Source: Carallia brachiata (Eukaryota > Streptophyta > Magnoliopsida > Malpighiales > Rhizophoraceae). Taken from it: a DNA stretch of 64,000 bases. Position 1 is the stretch's first letter. Every line of letters begins with the position of its first letter. The notes beneath the pieces were generated by a model, which saw only the letters and a program-made list of their open reading frames with translations, did no database searches and was not told the DNA's origin. Where the stretch lies: positions 4,946,885 through 5,010,884 of the forward strand of contig JADCRB010000002.1 of assembly GCA_021464245.1 (NCBI GenBank), written 5' to 3'. The position numbers and the translations under genes were made by a program. This document shows positions 23,601-35,122 of this stretch, piece after piece.

Positions 23601-26420
23601 AGATGCAAAGGGCCCAACTCGCCGAGTTGGAAGTACTTTATAAGGAAGAACAGGTTTTACGAAAGCGCTATTTCAATACCATAGAAGGTAAATACGCTTA
23701 AAAATGGTTACATGTGCCATCTGTACCATCTGTTATACTGCTGACTTTAAGCATACGCCAAAATAGAAAACATGTAGAAATCACATCCTCTAAAGTTGAA
23801 ACATCAAAAACCGGCGGACTTGTCCATCTCTGTGATGTAGCTCTAGAGTTTGCAAATCTGCAGTAGATTTAAGCAGTGGCTTCATGAAGGCAAAAAAAGA
23901 ATTACTAACCAATAAAATATGCTACTCTTCAAAATAGAATCAACTAGTAGTAGATTCCTTGGATCCAATTTAATCAGTAGCAATTCTCTAATCCCAATTC
24001 AATTTCTTTAAACATAATTACACCACAACATTTTGCACCTAGTCAACTATCTTCAGTGACAACTTGCAAATATGAGATTAGCTTTAGCAATGAAGGGCTA
24101 GATGCTTAGGAAAACAAGATGATGACAGCATGCTATGCAGTAGACTAACCGAAGGCTACCAGTGAAAATTGATACAATAGAAGAAAGTGTCCAGTGATAA
24201 GGGTCACCTAGGTTATCGTACTCCAAACTAAATAAATTTCAGAACTCTTTCTCTATAAGACCATTGGAATACTGCTATTGAGTTTTCTCTCCCTAACGTC
24301 AAATGTATCCTTATTAAAGACTTTTTCTTATGCTTTCAATGAATTCAGATATGAAAGGTAAGATCAGGGTATACTGCCGTTCTCGACCTTTAAATGAGAA
24401 GGAGATCGCTGAAAAGGAAAGAAGTGTCCTTACTAGTGCAGATGAATTTACAATTGAACATCTGTGGAAAGACGATAAAGTGAAGCAACATATATGATCG
24501 TGTGTTTGATAACAGTGCCACCCAAGAAGATGTGTTTGAGGACACAAGAGTGAGTTTGGTTCAGTTTTTGTGATTTATCAACATCAGTACCTTTACTTTT
24601 AGATTATAATGTTTGACCAACTCATAATTTTTTCTTTTTATTGTGATAATTTATAATTCAGTATTTAGTTCAATCTGCTGTGGATGGATACAATGTCTGC
24701 ATATTTGCTTATGGCCAAACTGGTTCTGGGAAGACATTTACAATATATGGCTCTGATAGCAACCCCGGACTGACACCACGTGCAACTACTGAACTTTTTA
24801 AAATTTTGAGACGAGATGGCAACAAATTCTCATTTTCATTAAAGGTAATTTGGTATCTTCTTGTTGTATACATGTGTACTATGCATTAATCATTGTTATA
24901 AGAGTTTAACACTATTGTATGTTACCCAATGTAAAACAGTTTTTGTATTTATACTTGCGTTGGGAGATAAGAAGTCATTAAACATCTATGTTTAATTCTA
25001 TGAAACAATACAGGCATACATGGTGGAGTTGTACCAAGATACACTTGTAGACCTTCTATTACCAAAGAACATGAAGCCCGCAAAATTGGATATCAAGAAA
25101 GATTCAAAGGTGATTGTTCATTTAAAGTGCTAGTTTTTTTATTTTTTATTTTTTTCCCCCTTAAGTATTTTAATTTCAATGCTGCGTAGTTATTGTGAAT
25201 CTCATATCTTTTTTAGTTTGTAATGTTTTTTTTTTTTTTTGATCATTCAATTTGTAATGTTTAGGGTATGGTAGTTGTAGAAAATGTGACAGTCATGCCA
25301 ATTGCAACATTTGAGGAGCTACAGAGCATCATTCATAAAGGATCTGAACAACGACATACGTCTGGAACTCAAATGAATGAAGAAAGTTCAAGATCCCATT
25401 TGATACTTTCAATTGTTATAGAAAGTACTAACCTCCAAACTCAGTCTGTTGCAAGAGGAAAGGTATGTTTTCATACATGCATGGAAAAGATGATCAACAA
25501 TTTGATGCAAGTGATTATGTGACTGTATTGTGAATCTATTTTTGGGTTGTTCCTTGTTTTAATTATGACTTATAAACTTTTCTAATACTGTGTACAGTTG
25601 AGTTTTGTGGACCTGGCAGGATCAGAAAGAGTAAAAAAGTCAGGTTCTTCGGGTTGTCAACTTAAAGAAGCACAAAGTATCAACAAATCTCTCTCAGCAC
25701 TTGGAGACGTTATAAGTGCGTTGTCATCCGGTGGCCAACATATACCATATAGAAACCACAAATTAACTATGTTAATGAGTGATTCCCTTGGTGGTAATGC
25801 CAAGACGTTGATGTTCGTGAATGTATCTCCTGCAGAATCAAATTTGGATGAGACATACAATTCTCTAATGTATGTTGGTAATTTTTTATATATTTCATTC
25901 CTAGTGCATGAAATATCTAATGCAAAATTAATGTTTGGTACTTCGTCTTGGTATGGTAGAATGGAATTTGCGAATAAATTCATATAAGCAAGAGATTTTA
26001 GCCTAACACAGTTATTTATATGATTTTAAATGTTAGACTTGGATTTTTCTTATTTAAGAATATATCATTCTATGGTGATGCATTGATTATCATCTAGATT
26101 GTGAACTTGATATTAGTATTGCTTCATTTGGTCCATAATGAAGTTATTTTATGATTATTGATGATGAGTGTTTTTTTTTTAAAATTTTGGTGGCACTTAC
26201 TATATATGTATATATATGTATATTCAGGTACGCTTCAAGAGTTCGATCAATTGTTAATGATCCAAACAAGAATATTTCATCGAAAGAGGTTGCTCGACTG
26301 AAAAAATTGGTTGCATATTGGAAAGAACAGGCAGACAGGAGAGGGGATGAAGAAGAAGTTGAAGAGATTCAGGAGCAAAGAGATATGAGAGAAACAACCG
26401 ATGGTCGTAATTCCATGTAG
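17663..26420 (+). CDS. KCBP: Kinesin-like calmodulin-binding protein (KCBP, kinesin-14), 23 coding exons, two frameshifts
   Basis: KCBP is a minus-end-directed microtubule motor whose activity is switched off by Ca2+/calmodulin; it acts in cell division and trichome shape (known for Arabidopsis KCBP/ZWICHEL). Coding exons: 17663-17808, 18305-18377, 18551-18682, 18766-19004, 19247-19574, 20268-20367, 20450-20631, 20769-20884, 21071-21173, 21285-21437, 21521-21667, 21759-21958, 22510-22674, 22767-22871, 23030-23170, 23255-23449, 23561-23687, 24349-24549, 24662-24844, 25014-25109, 25265-25462, 25598-25869, 26228-26420; all introns GT-AG. The sum is 3795 bp and would give about 1265 residues if three missing bases were present, close to the roughly 1260 expected. 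Domains (numbering across the breaks): MyTH4 about 115-275; FERM about 280-597; coiled coil about 610-880; motor from about 887 with P-loop GQTGSGKT 970-977, switch I NEESSRSH 1083-1090, switch II DLAGSE 1116-1121; calmodulin-binding helix about 1218-1237; acidic tail. Breaks: exon 12 lacks one base near 21868-21872, and exon 18 lacks two bases in an AT run near 24488-24495, creating an immediate TGA. Both lie where the flanking protein is conserved, so this is either a recent pseudogene or an assembly error. Confidence 0.93.
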
Positions 26421-26832
26421 ACGGTAAGCTATTTGTTTCTCTATCTTGGGCTGATCTTAGACTCCCCAGCATTGCTCTGCACTTCAGTTTTATGGTTAAA
26501 TGTGATGGATAGGCTGACACAATATGGTGCTGTGGGTACTTACAATATTATGGCGCTAATAGTCATAGGATGCTGGCTGACGAGATGGTCATTCTCTTAC
26601 AAATATGTAAGTTGTATAGTTGAACTGTGTAAAGGGCCGAAAGTGTTGAATTCATATTGGCCTTGTACCTATTATTATTATTATTATTATCATTATTATC
26701 ATCATCGTCAGTTGATTCTAACACAACAAGATGCATTGCTTATTTTTATTTCACTTGCACGTTTCTTATCACTTCCTAGAGATTCCTCTATACATTAGTG
26801 TGAACTGTTTCTTTTTGGGGTCATCATATAGT
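26421..26832 (+). other. Probable 3' UTR and downstream flank of KCBP
   Basis: Transcribed 3' sequence probably extends here. It holds an ATT/TTA trinucleotide microsatellite (about 26671-26700). I see no convincing AATAAA and cannot place the poly(A) site. The overlapping frame 26433-26798 reads the microsatellite and is not a gene. Confidence 0.35.
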
Positions 26833-27345
26833 AGGGTTGTTCACGACTCAGTTAATTGAATTGAATCTTTATAACTATTTCTAAGTTGAAATTTTTAGTT
26901 ATGTAAAATTGAAAATTGTTCATGAACTGAAAATTTGGTTAATTGAAGATTTCAGTTTTGTTTCGGTTAATTATTCGGTTAACTGAATTTAATAATAAAG
27001 AAATTTAAAATTATAATGTAAAAAATATTGTCGATATATTATAAAAGTTATAACTATCATTATATATAAAAAAAATAAATAAATAATTATTTGAAAAATA
27101 ATAATATTTTATTAACATTTATTTATTAATAATTGTTGGATGAGTAATTTTTTTTATTTTTATTATACATATATATATATATATTATGATTTTTTATTAT
27201 TAAAAATTAAAATTGAACTGAAAATTTTAATTGAACTGAAAATTTTAATTTTTATTTAGTTCGATTAATTGATTATAAAATTAATTTGAATAACTTAAAA
27301 TTCGATGCAAGTTGATTCAATTTTTTCAATTAACTGAAATTTTCA
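26833..27345. mobile_element. Decayed hAT-like non-autonomous DNA element
   Basis: The left end begins TAGGGTTGTTCACGACTCAG and continues CAGTTAATTGAATTGAATC. The right end, read in reverse, gives CAGTTAATTGAAAAAATTGAATC, so the subterminal inverted repeat is clear. The interior is extremely AT-rich with repeated GAACTGAAAATTT phrases. It resembles the element at 29850-30470. No target duplication is evident and the right terminus is uncertain. Confidence 0.45.
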
Positions 27346-27542
27346 ATTTTTTTTTGGAGTATTCCTGTCATATGATGCTCAATACCAGGCCCTACCTCTT
27401 AAGGGCTACTGGGAATTGGCCAGGCAGTATAAAACTAATCTCGCAGCAGGCAGTTGCTTGGTGTGCTTTGTGTTCTTCTCGGTTAAAACTTCACTGTAAC
27501 AATTAAAAACTGTTACAATTTCTATTGTGGACTGAGGGTCCG

Positions 27543-27692
27543 TCCCTTTGGATGAAAAAGAGGAGAGAGGAGATAGAGGAGTGAGAGAGAGAGAGAGAGA
27601 GAGGCGGGGAAAATTAGAAGGAGAACAAAGGAGGGAGGAGAGAGAGGAAGAGAGGGGGAAAGGGAGCGAGGAAGAGGAGCAGAGAGGGAAAT
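27543..27692. repeat. Homopurine (GA-rich) tract
   Basis: About 150 bp of nearly pure purine on the plus strand. The minus-strand frame 27406-27732 is a Ser/Leu/Pro low-complexity reading of it. Confidence 0.7.
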
Positions 27693-27837
27693 GTTTATCT
27701 TTTCTAATATGAATCAAGAAAATGTTTTGCACAAGATTTCAGTGTCTCACAGTCTTTGTGGTTTGGTGTTAAAGATGAATTTTTTTAAATGTTACCATGC
27801 CAAAGATTGTGGGTTTAAACCTTTTGTCATGATATTT

Positions 27838-28030
27838 AATGCGGTTAAATGTAAGATTACAATGCACAATCTTTTGTTAACATGATTGTAGTTATTATTT
27901 TTTACTTTCTCATCTTTTTTTTAATGAGGCTAAATGTAGGATCACAGTGCACAATCTTTTTTTTAACATGATTGTAGTTATTATCTTTAATATGATAGTA
28001 GTTATTATCTTTACCATGATTGTAGTGATT
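27838..28030. repeat. Local tandem duplication, about 85-bp period
   Basis: 'GGTTAAATGTAAGATTACA' at about 27843 is followed by TGCACAATCTTTTGTTAACATGATTGTAGTTATTA. The same arrangement recurs from about 27928, and partial 'ATGAT(T)GTAGT.ATTAT' units recur to about 28030. It has no coding content. Confidence 0.6.
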
Positions 28031-29849
28031 ATTATTATTATTTTTTTCACGCACAAGTCATAAGTGTTGTTTTCGGAAACGGATGAACCTTTGAGTTGGG
28101 CAAAGTTCTAATCTGAAGCCGGACCAATTAAATGCAGGTCAAAATTATGGTCTAGGGTCAAATTTGTTAAATTCGGCCTGGTCGATTGGACTGATTACTG
28201 GATTGATGACCAGGCCACCAGATCGGGCCAAGTTTGTAAAAATTCGGACAGACAATTGAAGAAGAAACTCAGTTGATCCGGTTGGAATTTTTCATTGGGC
28301 TGTCGATCCGTACTGGGTCTCTTGGGCTTAAGGCATTGAGGCCTCTTCTCATTTGGTGCAACTGTTAACTATTTAGTTCTCCTTCGTCGCAACTGTTACT
28401 ATTTAGGCCTCTTCTCCTTTGATTCTTTCTACCATGGAAAAGACCATGAAAACTGAAAATCAAGCTGCTCTATATCCTTCGGAGTTTGTTTTCTGTTTTT
28501 TTTTTTTCTCCTTTTTTTGATTTTCTTTTTTTGGTCTGTAAAACATATAGCAAGGATATTCCATAGGGGAGGGAAGAGAGGGAGGGATTGAGGATAGTTC
28601 TCCCAATTAGAGTCACTGCTTATTAGTGAGATCTCACTTTTTTTTTGAATTTTTTGTTTCTTTGGTGCTTATCAATTGAAGAAAGGACTCCCGTCACATA
28701 ATTAAGTCTCTTTTCTTTTTTTTTTTGTCAAATTTAATTCTTAATTATTGTTTAATTAGAATTTAGTTATTTAAATGTATTTTTATTATTCATGTAAAAT
28801 TAAGATTTTATTTTATTAGTATATAAAGACGTATTGTTATTATTATTATATATGTACTTCTCATTATTATTGTATGATATTATTTAATTAATAAAATAAT
28901 AATATTAATTCATTTAAATTTAACAAAATATGGGAATACGGGACGAATTATTTAAGATAAAAGTTTGATTGTGCTACTGCCACTTGCCCGCTTTCTGGAA
29001 GTCTCTCTTAATTCTCGAATCTTTATGGGGGACTCCACGCTAAGGGGCAAGACCTTTCACACCATCACAGGTTGTCAATTAATTTTCAAGTGCAACTGTG
29101 CAAGATGCCATTTCTCCGGTGAGTCCCTACATTTGTAAATGTGTAGGCAAACGCTATGCTGTAGGTAGACATGTCAATTGAGTTGGGTGGTCTATGGATT
29201 GGCCTGGTCTAATTTAATATAAGCTGTATTAAATACGTTTTGTATTATATAGTATCAAATTTGGGGTAATTATAATTAATGTTAGGACTTGAACTGAACT
29301 TATATTTTTTGATTCATACGTCGGGTCAGACATTATCCGTGATGAGTCCAGACTTATATATGACATGAGGTAAGACACGACTCAAGCGTGACTCATAAAC
29401 GGCCCAATACAACCCCTTTTAAAAATGAGTTTAAAATTAAAATAGAAAGAGTAGACAATAAATTTTGAATCATAGTTCAAGAAGATAAAAGTATTAAACT
29501 CTTCTACTAAGTTAAGTGCAATAATTTACATATTTTTTATTTTTAATTTTTATTTAATAAATAGAATACATCACTATTTTATAAGGGTTATTTATTTATT
29601 TTTTTCTTAAATTATGAATTACAAAAGTTAGTATGGCACGGTGAGTTTATGAGCCGTACTATGGCTTATTATCTAAATTTTTAAATACGACACTATACGA
29701 CACGAAAAATAAATACGCCGTGTCAAGATATGACACGAAATAAGTGGATTTTAAAAAAAAAAATTAGGTCCGGCCCATTTGATATATTTAGCTGCAGGGA
29801 TCCCTGTCTCGCCTTTGAAATTTATAGCTTATTGGCACATCTCTTTTTA
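28031..29849. other. Intergenic, repeat debris
   Basis: No gene is seen. A segment at about 29168-29790 begins TAGACATGTCAATTGAGTTG and ends near GGCCCATTTGATATATTTAG, suggesting weak inverted ends of another decayed DNA element. The sequence at 28080-28350, rich in CGG/GGCC, looks repeat-derived but I cannot name it. Confidence 0.35.
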
Positions 29850-30470
29850 GAGGGATATTCACTGTTTTGTTAACTAAATTCAACGCTCATAATCATTTTT
29901 GAATCGAAAATTTCAATTATATAAAATTAAGAGCCATTCTCAAACTGAAAAAGGAATTTATATATACATATATATGCGTGTGTATTTTCAAAATGAAAAC
30001 TCAACTAATTTATTTTTCTAATTTCATCAAAAATATTAGCAGGAGTTTCTGATCAACTAGATCTGCCCCAATGCTGAAGTCGAAATAGCAAAATGTCTAT
30101 TGGTCCATACTACAGAAATTCATCCAACTACAAAGGAAAATTTTAACATGTGTAGTTTCAAAGAAAAGAAACAAAAGTATCTGACAATACAAAAAAATTA
30201 AAAAGAAACCCATATTAGATTCACAATTGATACTCTAGAGAACATGTTTTCTAAAAAGAAAATGTGGGAAGAACAAACACAGCCAAGCCTATATTAAATA
30301 TTCAGTTTGGTTCTATTAATTATGGTTTTTTACTATTAAAAACTATTTCTGAACTTAAAATTTCAATTTTTATATGTTTCTATTAATTGAAATTAAAATC
30401 AGTTTAGTTAACTAAATATTTGGCTTGATTTTATCAGTTAACTAAAATTTTTGATTTTTTAACACCCCTG
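29850..30470. mobile_element. Decayed hAT-like non-autonomous DNA element
   Basis: The right end reads AACACCCCTG, so in reverse CAGGGGTGTTAAAAAATC, a classic hAT-type terminus. The left end (AGAGGGATATTCACTG, then GTTAACTAAATTCAA) matches the reversed right subterminal sequence (TTTAGTTAACTGATAAAATCAA) imperfectly. The interior is AT-rich without a transposase. Confidence 0.45.
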
Positions 30471-30842
30471 TCTAGCTCTGTACATTCAACCCATCTTTGT
30501 CGCAAATCAATCCCCAATCGGGAAATGAAAATGATTTAGTCTTCCCATACTTCAAAATTTGTTGATGTAATTCTTGTAGTTTCATTGAAAAGTCAATTGC
30601 ATTATTAGTTAATTAAAGTTAGCATAAATTGTGGCCATATTTGCATAAAAGGGCAACATTAATGTAGAATCAGAGTCATGTGGCTGTTTTGTCCAATCTC
30701 GTTTGATTCCACAAACGGATGACAGCATGCACAATTATTGCGGATGAACTTGCTATCCCTAGCGGATGAAAGTTCTTTTGTTTTTTTTTGCAAGAGAAAT
30801 CTCGCATTGAATCAATTGTTGGGTTTGATTAGAAGATTCCGG

Positions 30843-33150
30843 TAACATGACACATGACTTTTACAATAATTATTTTTATAAAGAAAAAAAAATTTAAAAA
30901 GATTAAATAGTTACCAACCATATTGTTGGTGGATACATTTATACTTTTTTTTCTTTTTTGTGCACAAATGCAAGTGTTATTATTTTTAAAATAAAAAAAT
31001 AGAGGTACTGCTTCACAATTAGAGTGGATAGCGTCTATTATAGAAACAAACTTTACTAGCATACGTTCAGTCCCATTCAAGTCTTGACGAATAATTGAAC
31101 ATATGACCTCTGAAATTATAGCAAACGACCTTCTTATTGGTAGATCGCAAATAATTTTCCGTGTACAATGCAATGAGGGTGTGTAGTTGGCTGCGAGTTG
31201 TGCCACGACCCATTATACGCTAGGCATGACCTAGCCCCTGGACCGTTGTAGGCTAGGGGTCTCGGCCCAACAGATGCCTCACTTTCAAACCACAAGTGTT
31301 ACAAGCAACGTTGGTGAACGAACTTTGTTGGGTTCTAGTTTAAAATTCCAATTAAAAGAAAAAATGGTGATGTACTTAATATTATAGTTTAGCATCAATT
31401 GTTGCAATTTTTATTCCATTTTTAGGAGATTTTTTCATGTGTTTTGGTAACTTCTTGACCTATTTGTCCTTAATTTTGTCATCTATTTGACCTATTTTGG
31501 GAAGTATGGGATCGACAAAAAAAAAAAAAAAACAAAGGTGGAGGAGTGGTTTCCGAGAAGGGAGCTTAAAATATCAAAGAGACTTGCAAGTATTTGGCAT
31601 AAACTGTAGAGTATAAACAAAGATGTCAACCAGCTTTCTCTTTTCGACCAATAGCCCATCCCATGATTGATAGGCTTCTTCAAAGAAACAACTAAACAAG
31701 ACAAAGATAGAATCACTGGACTCGGATAATTTTATAGATTGGATGCTTGTTTTATTTTGAGTTTTTATTTTTTATATTTTTTTGATCTAACACATAATGA
31801 TAGTACTGTGTCACTGTGTGTGTATTTAGAGGAACCACCGCTTTTTTCTGTGAGGTCAGGAATCATTGAAATCGTCAATAAGCATCAAAGTCAATGAAAT
31901 ATCATCAGAGATCAATTTGAAATTGTTCCGCAGATTGTCACGGATCACGTCATTCTGATGAGCATAGATGAATGAAAGAAGGCAAGAGGGAGTGCATTGT
32001 TCCATAACCACACAAGACCACAACATGTATATATAGCCTGAGTAGATTTATAGAGAATTAGCGCTGTACTTTGTCCTTATGCCACAGAAGCCAAATCCCA
32101 CCAGAATAGCCATTTGGGTATACCTAACAGATCCCATTGGAGTTAAAAGCTATATAATAATAGCATGATTGGTGTTAGATATATTTTTAGGGGACAAAGA
32201 AGTTTTTGGGTCCACCCATACTTTCCTCATTAAGTCGTTTTCAACCTTTTTGGTGCATATATGAGTCGTACAGAACAGCTTAAATAATAAGTCTAAAATA
32301 TCATTGAACATATCATTATCTAGTTTTTTTTATATTAAATATTTGGTGAGATTCTTTAAGTAAAATTAAAATTAGATCGAAATAATACGTGATATTTAAT
32401 AATTAAATTTTTTTTTTAAAATAATTATTAGATATTATTAAATTAATTATATGATTAATTTAGTATTACTTAAAAATAAATTATATAGTGGAGCCCTATT
32501 ATTATTATTATTTTTTAATTTCAATTATTCAATAACACATATTATTTTGATTTTACGTGAGAAATCCTAGCTAGTAGTTCTTTTTTTTTTTTTTTTTCTT
32601 AAGGACAGCAAGGTTAAAAGTTTGGACGTGTGAGCTTCAACATATTTGGTGAATGTCCAAAACAAGTAAAGCCTTTTGATATTGTTTTTAAAGGCCTGGG
32701 GTTGCTTATACTTGAATGGATGGCTTATTCAGACTTGGGTTGCTTAGCTTATGAATCACTAAACCATTTTGTGCATGATGATTGTTGAAGTTTAATACGA
32801 AGATCTTGAATTTATATATAATTGATTAGTGTTATACAAAAGCACACTGTAAACATTATTGTCGTTGTGAACAATTACAATTACGATAAAACATCCCATT
32901 CGTAGCAGTTGCATAGAGTTTTAAGCAATGCTTTTTAAGGCACCATTACATATGTTTATAAACATAAGAGAATTTGAAGTAAAATTTAGTGCACTACGTG
33001 GCTGTAGTCCTATCAAGTGAACTTAAATGTGACATTACTTGTTGAATTCAGAGTTAATTATGCAATTAGTAAACTAAATTTATGTTAACTAGGAAAATGT
33101 TTCAAATAATTTCATTATCTTAATATCCTACTAATCAGTTTAACTGAGGA
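30843..33150. pseudogene. Segmental duplication copy 1: remnant of a second MYB locus (no exons left)
   Basis: This stretch aligns by eye in the same orientation with 42743-50620. Matching blocks are: about 30855-31150 with 42765-42866 plus 44516-44630 and 46309-46330; 31190-31500 with 46386-46662; 31540-31970 with 47490-48152; 32161-33150 with 49626-50615. The last block lies inside the second intron of the MYB gene on the other copy, and 31540-31970 matches its 3' flank. Copy 1 has only about 190 unrelated bases (31971-32160) where copy 2 has 1.47 kb containing MYB exon 3, and its homology ends about 220 bp short of the position of exon 2. It therefore looks like a tandem MYB paralogue stripped of exons. 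The minus-strand frames 30829-31206 and 31492-31716 are not genes. Confidence 0.6.
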
Positions 33151-35122
33151 CCGCTAACAACCATCTCTTTGGAAAAAACCCCTCCCCTTGACTATGTCTC
33201 GTGGGAGCTCCTTCCTTATTTTCCTAGAAGACTTTCCTCTTTTATATGGGATATCGCTCTCATAGGAGAGTTTTTTTCCCTCTTTCTTGAGTTTTTTGAG
33301 AGCTTCTTCCCTCTAGTTTTTTCTTTTCACCTCTCGTCCCCGTTTTTTGTTGTCTTTGATTCTCTTTTTCCAAAAATCTTTCAATGGCGGATGATATTAT
33401 TGATATCAGCTCAACATCAAATAATGAAGATACCCTAGTGGAAAATCCTATCTCTTAGGGAAGCTGTAGACTAAAAAGCCTTTCAATACAAGGGCGTTAC
33501 TGATTATGTAGATGACTTGGAAGTTATGCAGATCAATGGAGGCCAAAGGGATTGATCCAAAATTGTAAGAGTGAGCTCCAAAAATATGCTCCTTTAATAA
33601 TTCTGACCATTATCCACTGTGTATAATGCAGTAGCCTAATCAACTCTAACGAATTTGTAGAGTGTCCCTTCATATTTTGTTAACAGGAAAAAAAAAAAAA
33701 GGGGAAAACGAGGAATGGGAACATTTTTATGGGTAATTAAGACCATAGGAATAGCTTGCGCTTCTCTCTCCTATTTATTGGATGGGGAAACTCTTATTGA
33801 ATTGCTCCTTCAATGCGCAACAATAAAAAAAAGAGTTAACCATTCCAAAATTCTCTTGCAAAAAATTGTCGTCATTAAAAGAGTGGTCAATATCAACAAT
33901 AAAAAGACGGAAGGAAAAAGCCAAGCAACGTCCATTTTCCATTTTTTTTTTCCTTAAATGTTGGCTTTGCTTCTTCTGTTTTGCTTCATAGAAGTGTTAG
34001 TTCAATTCACTGCATGTTTTTTGGAAGTGTTAAAAAATGTAATGCCACATATCGATAAAAAATAAGTTAATAACATAAATTATAATAATTATAAATTTTC
34101 TTTATTTTTAGTTTAAATTTTTAGTAGGTTTCGAGATTCATGATCATTAATTGACATAGTATTAGAATTTAGTTGATCTCTTTTATTTACACTTGTAAAT
34201 TTGGCTCATTATTATGAGTTTGACCTGTTTTAGTATAGTTTATTTGTACCACATGCTAATTAGATTTAATATGTGTCAAGATAATGTGTTAAAAATTTTA
34301 AAATTCAACATTAATAAGAAATAAATTTATAATAAAATTTATAATAAATATGACATTTTTTAACTTTCAACTTAAATTTTTAATAGACTTTAAAATTTGT
34401 AATGATTATTTGACAGGAAAAATTTCATCATACTTCCAATTTTGTGCCCGGACCAAAACATGGCCCCCCAATATGACATTGTCCCATGCTTCTCTTTATG
34501 GGGCAGTTTAATTAAGACTTAAAGAGAGTGTTTGTTTTTGGTATTGTGGGGTGCTATTGCTGTAAGGTTTGAAAAAGTAGGGTCTTAGGCATTTGGTAAA
34601 GCTTTCCAAAGAATATTTTTTAGTCATAGACCTCTTTAAAAGTAGTTGTTAAAAACAATAATTTTGAGTTATTATTTAGATGTAACAACAGCTTATAGAT
34701 GATATTTGACCTAAATATCATCAATAATAATACTTTATGTATTTAAATATCTTCTCTCTTTCTCGGAACAACGAAAGGTCCTAATTAGTCATTTTAATAG
34801 TTAACAACAATAAAAAATAAGATATGACTAAATAATATTATTTCACATTAAGAAAATATTAGGTAGTAATTTATAAGTAGTAACAAAATAATGAAAAAAT
34901 AATATAAATTATTGAAAAATTTAAATCTGAAAACCAAAGATAAATTGCTGCTGAATGATTGATGGCAAGATGGATAATTTAGCCATAAAAAAAGGAATTA
35001 CAAAATAATTTCTACATATCGATATTAAATGATGATGACAAGGCGAATAACTTAGCTACACCATAAAAGAAATCGCAGAATAGTTTAAGGAGGCGGTTCA
35101 GAAACAAAGAGTGTTTATTTAG
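33151..35122. other. Intergenic, possible retroelement fragments
   Basis: Immediately after the duplication breakpoint, about 33160-33560 contains a CT-rich leader, then an ATG at 33384 followed by a short acidic reading (MADDIIDI...), interrupted by stops. It looks like the 5' part of some retroelement protein but I cannot identify it. 33715-33957 has an 80-residue frame without recognisable domain. From about 34530 the phrase 'GTTTTTGGTATTGTGG' suggests a MITE end. Confidence 0.35.

Noticed and set aside
24480..24500. Explaining the exon 18 stop by alternative splicing
   Set aside because: No donor or acceptor lies near the AT run, and coding similarity to the kinesin motor is continuous on both sides in frames two bases apart.
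30829..31206. 125-codon minus-strand frame
   Set aside because: It lies in duplicated non-coding sequence, the matching region at 42.7-46.4 kb does not preserve the frame, and its tail is a low-complexity Phe/Ile run.
31190..31290. GC-rich phrase repeated at 46390 considered as an RNA gene
   Set aside because: No tRNA-like B box or cloverleaf could be drawn, and it is explained as part of the segmental duplication.
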